This document shows, one piece after another, positions 60,636-64,000 of a DNA stretch of 64,000 nt. The stretch is taken from the NCBI GenBank assembly GCA_045538875.1, contig JAZQEG010000024.1, forward strand, positions 1 through 64,000. The letters are read 5' to 3'. The notes under the pieces were generated by a model. That model did not search any database. It was not told the origin of the DNA and worked only from the letters and a program-made list of their open reading frames with translations. The stretch's first letter is position 1. Every line of letters begins with the position of its first letter. Source of the DNA: RGIG4708 sp045538875. GTDB taxonomy: Bacteria; Bacillota; Clostridia; UMGS1810. The translations under genes and the position numbers were made by a program.

Positions 60636-61217
60636 TTAATATTTAAAAATACTCTCATCTACTTTGTTTAGTATTTTAAATTCTGTAAATTCCACAAATA
60701 TTTTTTCGTTTCCATCTTTGTCGTACACACCCATTTTGGTAGGCAGTATAGTTTTTGAATTTATCCACAATTTCATATTGCTGGCAAACGCTGGCGGGTT
60801 AATAATGTCACACTCAAGAAGTGTATCACCCGATATTGCAGCATTTGTCTTTATTGAAGATGATTCTGCCACATAGTAGCTTTCAAAAAATCTGTTAATC
60901 AGCATAAGCATATTGCTGCTCTCAACAGGCGCACTTGTAACTTTGCCGTCGTTTACAATTTGTGCATTTCCGTTGCCAAGTATTATAGCAAATTTGTCAT
61001 AATCAAGGCGGTATCTGCCGCTTTGGCAATCATACAGTGCATTTACTTTGTATGTGTTTTTTGTTTTGTTTGAAGTTATTGTTACATTGCACGATGCACT
61101 GTAGCTGGGTAAATTGTAAAATCTTTGGTGTATTTTGTCGTGTATGCTCAATTTTGAGGCACTGCACCCCGTTAAAGCAAGTACAACAATTATCGTAAAT
61201 GTGAAAAGCTTTTTCAA
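60636..61217 (-). CDS. LolA-like lipoprotein (YdcC-like)
   Basis: A 193-residue lipoprotein with lipobox LTGC (Cys18) followed by a beta-rich LolA/LppX-like domain. Its position between acpS and alr matches ydcC of B. subtilis, a sporulation-related lipoprotein. Start is a TTG at 61217 well spaced from aagga; a GTG nine bases upstream is too close to it. Confidence 0.78.
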   Translation of the reverse strand: MKKLFTFTIIVVLALTGCSASKLSIHDKIHQRFYNLPSYSASCNVTITSNKTKNTYKVNALYDCQSGRYRLDYDKFAIILGNGNAQIVNDGKVTSAPVESSNMLMLINRFFESYYVAESSSIKTNAAISGDTLLECDIINPPAFASNMKLWINSKTILPTKMGVYDKDGNEKIFVEFTEFKILNKVDESIFKY

Positions 61218-61236
61218 TATAATCACATCCTTGATA

Positions 61237-61319
61237 TGCTAGCCGAAAGTTACCGAAATTACGCCGTTTCAGGCGGGTTCGGATTACTCTCTTTCGGCTA
61301 TATGTTGCTACGCAACACA
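61237..61319. repeat. structured intergenic element with nested hairpins
   Basis: A perfect 10-bp stem tagccgaaag (61240-61249) / ctttcggcta (61291-61300) encloses ccgaa/ttcgg and cgcc/ggcg stems; a further hairpin gttgc-tac-gcaac follows at 61305-61317. It lies between the acpS-nnrD and lipoprotein genes, so it would be in their shared transcript. No known riboswitch class is recognised. Confidence 0.65.
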
Positions 61320-61326
61320 ATATATT

Positions 61327-62598
61327 TTAAATGTATTTAATTGCATAAGGGAGAGTTTCAATTATATCGGCTGGTGTAAGCCCGTATTCACCTTTGTCAT
61401 ATGACGCCATATCTGCGGCAAGTGAATGTACATATACTCCTGCAATTGCAGCATTGCAATCTTTTAGCCCTTGTGCTTTAAATGAGCTTATTGCACCTGC
61501 AAGCACATCCCCGCTGCCTCCCGTTGCCATTCCCGGATTGCCGAGGATATTGGTGTATACCTCTTTGCCGTTTGCAACTACGGTTTGGTGGGATTTGAGC
61601 ACAACTGTTACTTTGTATTGTTTAGCAAAATCGTTTGCATATTTTTGGGTATTACTTAGTATGTCCGATATATCTTTTTTTACAAGTCGGGCAAATTCTC
61701 CTATGTGCGGGGTAATTATAATATCGCTTTTTTTGTCTTTTAGTATATCTATATTCACACAAAGGGAATTTATTCCGTCGGCGTCAATAACAAGTGGTTT
61801 TTGACACTGTGTAACAAGTGTTTTTACTATGGCAGCTATATCGGCGCTGCTTCCAAGTCCCGGGCCTATGAGCACGCAGTCTGCTGCATTTGCTTTTGTG
61901 AGGATTGTTTTAATATCATCAGTTGTAATAACGCCGTTATTATCAGCAAGCGGTATGGTCATAACCTCGGGAGTTGCAATTTCAAATATTGTGTTAAGGC
62001 TGTTGGCACAGCCAAGGCTTATAAGCCCGGCACCGCTTTTAAGGGCAGCTTTGCTGCTCATAATTGCGGCACCTGTAAGCCCTTTTGAGCCCGCTAAAAC
62101 AAACAATCGCCCGCAATCGCCTTTGTGTAAGCCTTTTGCCCTTTTTGTTACAAGCTTTGCAACTAATTGGGGAGTAATTGTTAAGCTGCTGCTTTCATTT
62201 TCAAATTTTGAAATTGCCTTTAAATAGTTTTTGTAATTTTTATCTGTTTGGGTAATTGCAACAGCAACGGCGTAGTCTTTTTCGTGGCTGATTGACAGCT
62301 CAATTTGTGTAATGCCCATTTTTGTAATGAGCTCGCTTAACTTGCTGCTAAACACAAAATAAGGCTTTCCAAGCTCGTTATGCATTACCGAAATGTCATT
62401 AAAGCCAAATCCTCTAAAGCCTGTTCCCAGAGCCTTGCAAAAAGCCTCTTTTGCTGCAAAAGAGGCCGCTGTGTGCATAATACTGTTTTGTGTGCCTGCA
62501 TCGAGTTCGGCAGGGGTTAAAATTTTTTGCACAAATTTATGTGATTTCATTGCCTTTTGTATGCGGCTTATTTGCACAATGTCTATACCGATGGACAT
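61327..62598 (-). CDS. holo-ACP synthase fused to ADP-dependent NAD(P)H-hydrate dehydratase
   Basis: A 423-residue protein. Residues 1-125 are AcpS (GIDIVQISRIQKAM, FAAKEAFCKALG, LSISHEKDYAVA) and about 150-423 NnrD/YjeF C-terminal domain (AGSKGLTGAAIMSSKAALKSGAG, GPGLGSS, DADGIN, PHIGEFARL, GNPGMATGGSGDVLAGA). AcpS loads phosphopantetheine on acyl carrier protein; NnrD repairs hydrated NAD(P)H. The NnrE epimerase domain that normally precedes NnrD is absent. The frame is uninterrupted. Start at 62598 is best spaced from aaagg. The DUF6106 gene ends seven bases upstream. Confidence 0.9.
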   Translation of the reverse strand: MSIGIDIVQISRIQKAMKSHKFVQKILTPAELDAGTQNSIMHTAASFAAKEAFCKALGTGFRGFGFNDISVMHNELGKPYFVFSSKLSELITKMGITQIELSISHEKDYAVAVAITQTDKNYKNYLKAISKFENESSSLTITPQLVAKLVTKRAKGLHKGDCGRLFVLAGSKGLTGAAIMSSKAALKSGAGLISLGCANSLNTIFEIATPEVMTIPLADNNGVITTDDIKTILTKANAADCVLIGPGLGSSADIAAIVKTLVTQCQKPLVIDADGINSLCVNIDILKDKKSDIIITPHIGEFARLVKKDISDILSNTQKYANDFAKQYKVTVVLKSHQTVVANGKEVYTNILGNPGMATGGSGDVLAGAISSFKAQGLKDCNAAIAGVYVHSLAADMASYDKGEYGLTPADIIETLPYAIKYI

Positions 62599-62605
62599 AA
62601 ACATC

Positions 62606-63124
62606 CTACCTTTCGTACACCTTTTTGGGTGCAAAAGCTATTGCCGTTTCAATCATTTTTTTGCTGGGGTTAAATATAAGCTTTGTGCGTTTGCCGTTAT
62701 TGTCAAATATAATATAGTATGCATCGGGGTGGCGGGGGGCTATTGCAGCCATTATTACAGATGCAAATTCGCCGTTTTCTTCATTTTCAAACCTTATATC
62801 ACCAACAGGTGCCATAATTTCAATGTTTGTAAATTTGAGCGATGCTATTCTTTTTCTTTTTTTGCGGTTAATTATTTTGTCAACATCCATTTCCGAATTG
62901 GTAATGCAATATTCATATTCAATGTTAAATGATGTTATAACAAGGTAAGCACAGTATGCAACTGCAGCGTCAACCAGCATTACAAAGCTCGATGCAACAG
63001 GTATTGTTGTAAATGGCAGGGTGAGTATCCACACAGCAAGCGTTACAACAATCATACCTATAGCAGCAAGTAATTTTAAATTTGACTTTTTTTGTTTAAT
63101 TATATGTTCAGTAAAAAAATCCAT
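62606..63124 (-). CDS. DUF6106-type membrane protein
   Basis: A 172-residue protein with a short cytoplasmic N-terminus, two membrane segments (about residues 20-62) and a soluble C-terminal domain (EYEYCITNSEMDVDKI, IFDNNGKRTKLIFNPS) typical, from memory, of the DUF6106 family of Clostridia. Function unknown. The ATG at 63124 follows aaggaga; the frame upstream to 63190 lacks a ribosome binding site. It heads the acpS-ydcC-alr-mazEF operon. Confidence 0.78.
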   Translation of the reverse strand: MDFFTEHIIKQKKSNLKLLAAIGMIVVTLAVWILTLPFTTIPVASSFVMLVDAAVAYCAYLVITSFNIEYEYCITNSEMDVDKIINRKKRKRIASLKFTNIEIMAPVGDIRFENEENGEFASVIMAAIAPRHPDAYYIIFDNNGKRTKLIFNPSKKMIETAIAFAPKKVYER

Positions 63125-63196
63125 CAAATATTCTCCTTTGCAAAATCTATGTACATTATAGCACATTTTTTTATCGTTTACAAGACCCATACAAAA

Positions 63197-63232
63197 AAGA
63201 AGCCGAGGGAGTTTTCCCTCAGCTTCAATGTG
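63197..63232 (-). terminator. intrinsic terminator of the right-edge surface-protein gene
   Basis: On the minus strand, stem gaagctgagggaaaa / ctccctcggcttc with a T-run (A-run at 63191-63197 on plus) just after the stop of the partial gene. Confidence 0.85.
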
Positions 63233-63235
63233 AAA

Positions 63236-64000
63236 TTATTTGATAACTACTATTTCCTGTACTACATCTTTGTAAATTCTTACAAATACTCTTTCAGGAG
63301 CAGCTTCGTCATACTTTTGAATATCGCCGAAGTCGCCAACAGTTACCTGTTTGTTTGTTTTTGTTGTATCTACCACATAAACTGTGGCATCACCAAATGC
63401 AAAGTTTTCTACCGCACCGTCGCCTGCCTGGAGGTTAAAGCTTGATGCAAACTTTTTGGTTACTTTACCGTAAACAGTTTTCATATTATCTGAATGAGCT
63501 GTTGAATATTCGGTATCTTTTTTTGTTACATCGTGAAGCACAGTGATGTTGTCAATTTCGTTTGATGCATTTGTTTTAAACTGAATTATATCACCTCTTG
63601 TAAGGGCAACTTTACCGTTTTGGCCGTCTTTTACAAGAATATCGTCTTCACTTGTCATAAGTGTAACCTGCTCACCGTTCATAAAGGCATAGAGCTTTTC
63701 AACCTTGTTTCCGTCTTCGTTTTGCATAGTAGTGATTTTATCTACTATGGCAATTGCACTTTCTTCGTTTGCAACGCCTGTAGAGTTTGTTACAATTATT
63801 GCTTGAGCGTTGTAATCCTCTGTTACATTAAACACAAGCACATCATACTCATTTTCGTTTACAAAGAATGACTTATCTCTGATTGAGTAATCGTCGCTGT
63901 CTTTAGCAGTTGCAGGGATATCAAATATTACAGTGTTGCTTGTAACATTAACGCTCATTGTTTTACCAACAAGCTTTGAGGATGCAGCATTGTAAACCAC
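63236..64000 (-). CDS. C-terminal part of a large surface (SLH-type) protein, 5' partial
   Basis: The frame is open to the right edge; 254 residues are visible and the start lies outside. The visible part is beta-rich and resembles the C-terminal regions of clostridial S-layer-homology proteins and of the gene at 19469, although no SLH repeat is visible here. No catalytic motif was found. Classification is tentative. Confidence 0.55.
   Translation of the reverse strand: MVYNAASSKLVGKTMSVNVTSNTVIFDIPATAKDSDDYSIRDKSFFVNENEYDVLVFNVTEDYNAQAIIVTNSTGVANEESAIAIVDKITTMQNEDGNKVEKLYAFMNGEQVTLMTSEDDILVKDGQNGKVALTRGDIIQFKTNASNEIDNITVLHDVTKKDTEYSTAHSDNMKTVYGKVTKKFASSFNLQAGDGAVENFAFGDATVYVVDTTKTNKQVTVGDFGDIQKYDEAAPERVFVRIYKDVVQEIVVIK

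Overview
The window looks like part of the chromosome of a low-GC, endospore-forming, anaerobic Clostridia (Bacillota). The evidence is a sporulation gene set (spoIIGA-sigE, spoIIR, an uninterrupted sigK, spoVAC-AD-AE, spoVG, a small acid-soluble spore protein), oxygen-sensitive enzymes (a 2-oxoacid:ferredoxin oxidoreductase, class III ribonucleotide reductase), consensus sigma-A promoters and strong intrinsic terminators. Secreted S-layer-homology proteins beside pectin-degradation genes suggest a plant-polysaccharide user of the gut, perhaps related to Monoglobus; that placement is inference. No rRNA, tRNA, CRISPR array, prophage or transposase gene was seen.

Layout. 1-4.9 kb: 2-oxoacid:ferredoxin oxidoreductase (delta partial, alpha, beta, gamma), an XRE-cupin regulator and an AMP-forming acyl-CoA synthetase. 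5-6.2 kb: an ECF sigma factor and its probable anti-sigma factor, facing the other way. 6.3-14.6 kb: spoIIGA-sigE, an unusual HTH-phosphohexomutase fusion followed by a truncated acyltransferase remnant, a DUF3863-like protein, ispE, spoIIR and tmcAL. 14.7-30.6 kb: a pectin-utilisation region with a secreted PL22-like oligogalacturonate lyase, two S-layer-homology proteins, a large secreted modular protein, an LplABC-type sugar transporter without its ATPase, and a GH105 unsaturated rhamnogalacturonyl hydrolase. 30.7-33.4 kb: rnhA, a DUF624 membrane protein, a striking multi-hairpin repeat and an SGNH acetylesterase that may belong with pectin breakdown. 33.4-42 kb: 5-formyl-THF cyclo-ligase, a calcium P-type ATPase, sigK, proBAC, and an OadG/OadB-like sodium-pump decarboxylase pair separated by an 88-bp tandem repeat. 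42-49 kb: nrdG and nrdD with NrdR-like boxes, glnS, pckA. 49-55.7 kb: a SASP, a two-OB-fold SSB-like protein, yebC, a 278-bp inverted-repeat element, murA, walJ, spoVAC-AD-AE and spoVG. 55.8-64 kb: murC, a YitT-family protein, then a leftward block of DUF6106, acpS-nnrD fusion, YdcC-like lipoprotein, alr and mazEF-like genes (the order matches the Bacillus subtilis acpS-ydcC-alr-ndoAI-ndoA neighbourhood), and the end of a large surface protein that runs off the window.

How it fits together. Extracellular modules probably bind and cut pectic material at the cell surface, the lipoprotein and permeases import oligosaccharides, and GH105 removes unsaturated uronic acid residues inside the cell. 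The remaining genes are mostly housekeeping and sporulation. The main unexplained signals are non-coding: a hairpin array with ATATCGA spacers (32.3-32.5 kb), a composite inverted-repeat element against the murA ribosome binding site (51.1-51.4 kb), a two-copy structured repeat (42.7 and 48.9 kb) and an orphan consensus promoter at 32.2 kb. Two gene fusions (HTH with GlmM-like mutase; AcpS with NnrD) are the most unusual protein architectures.
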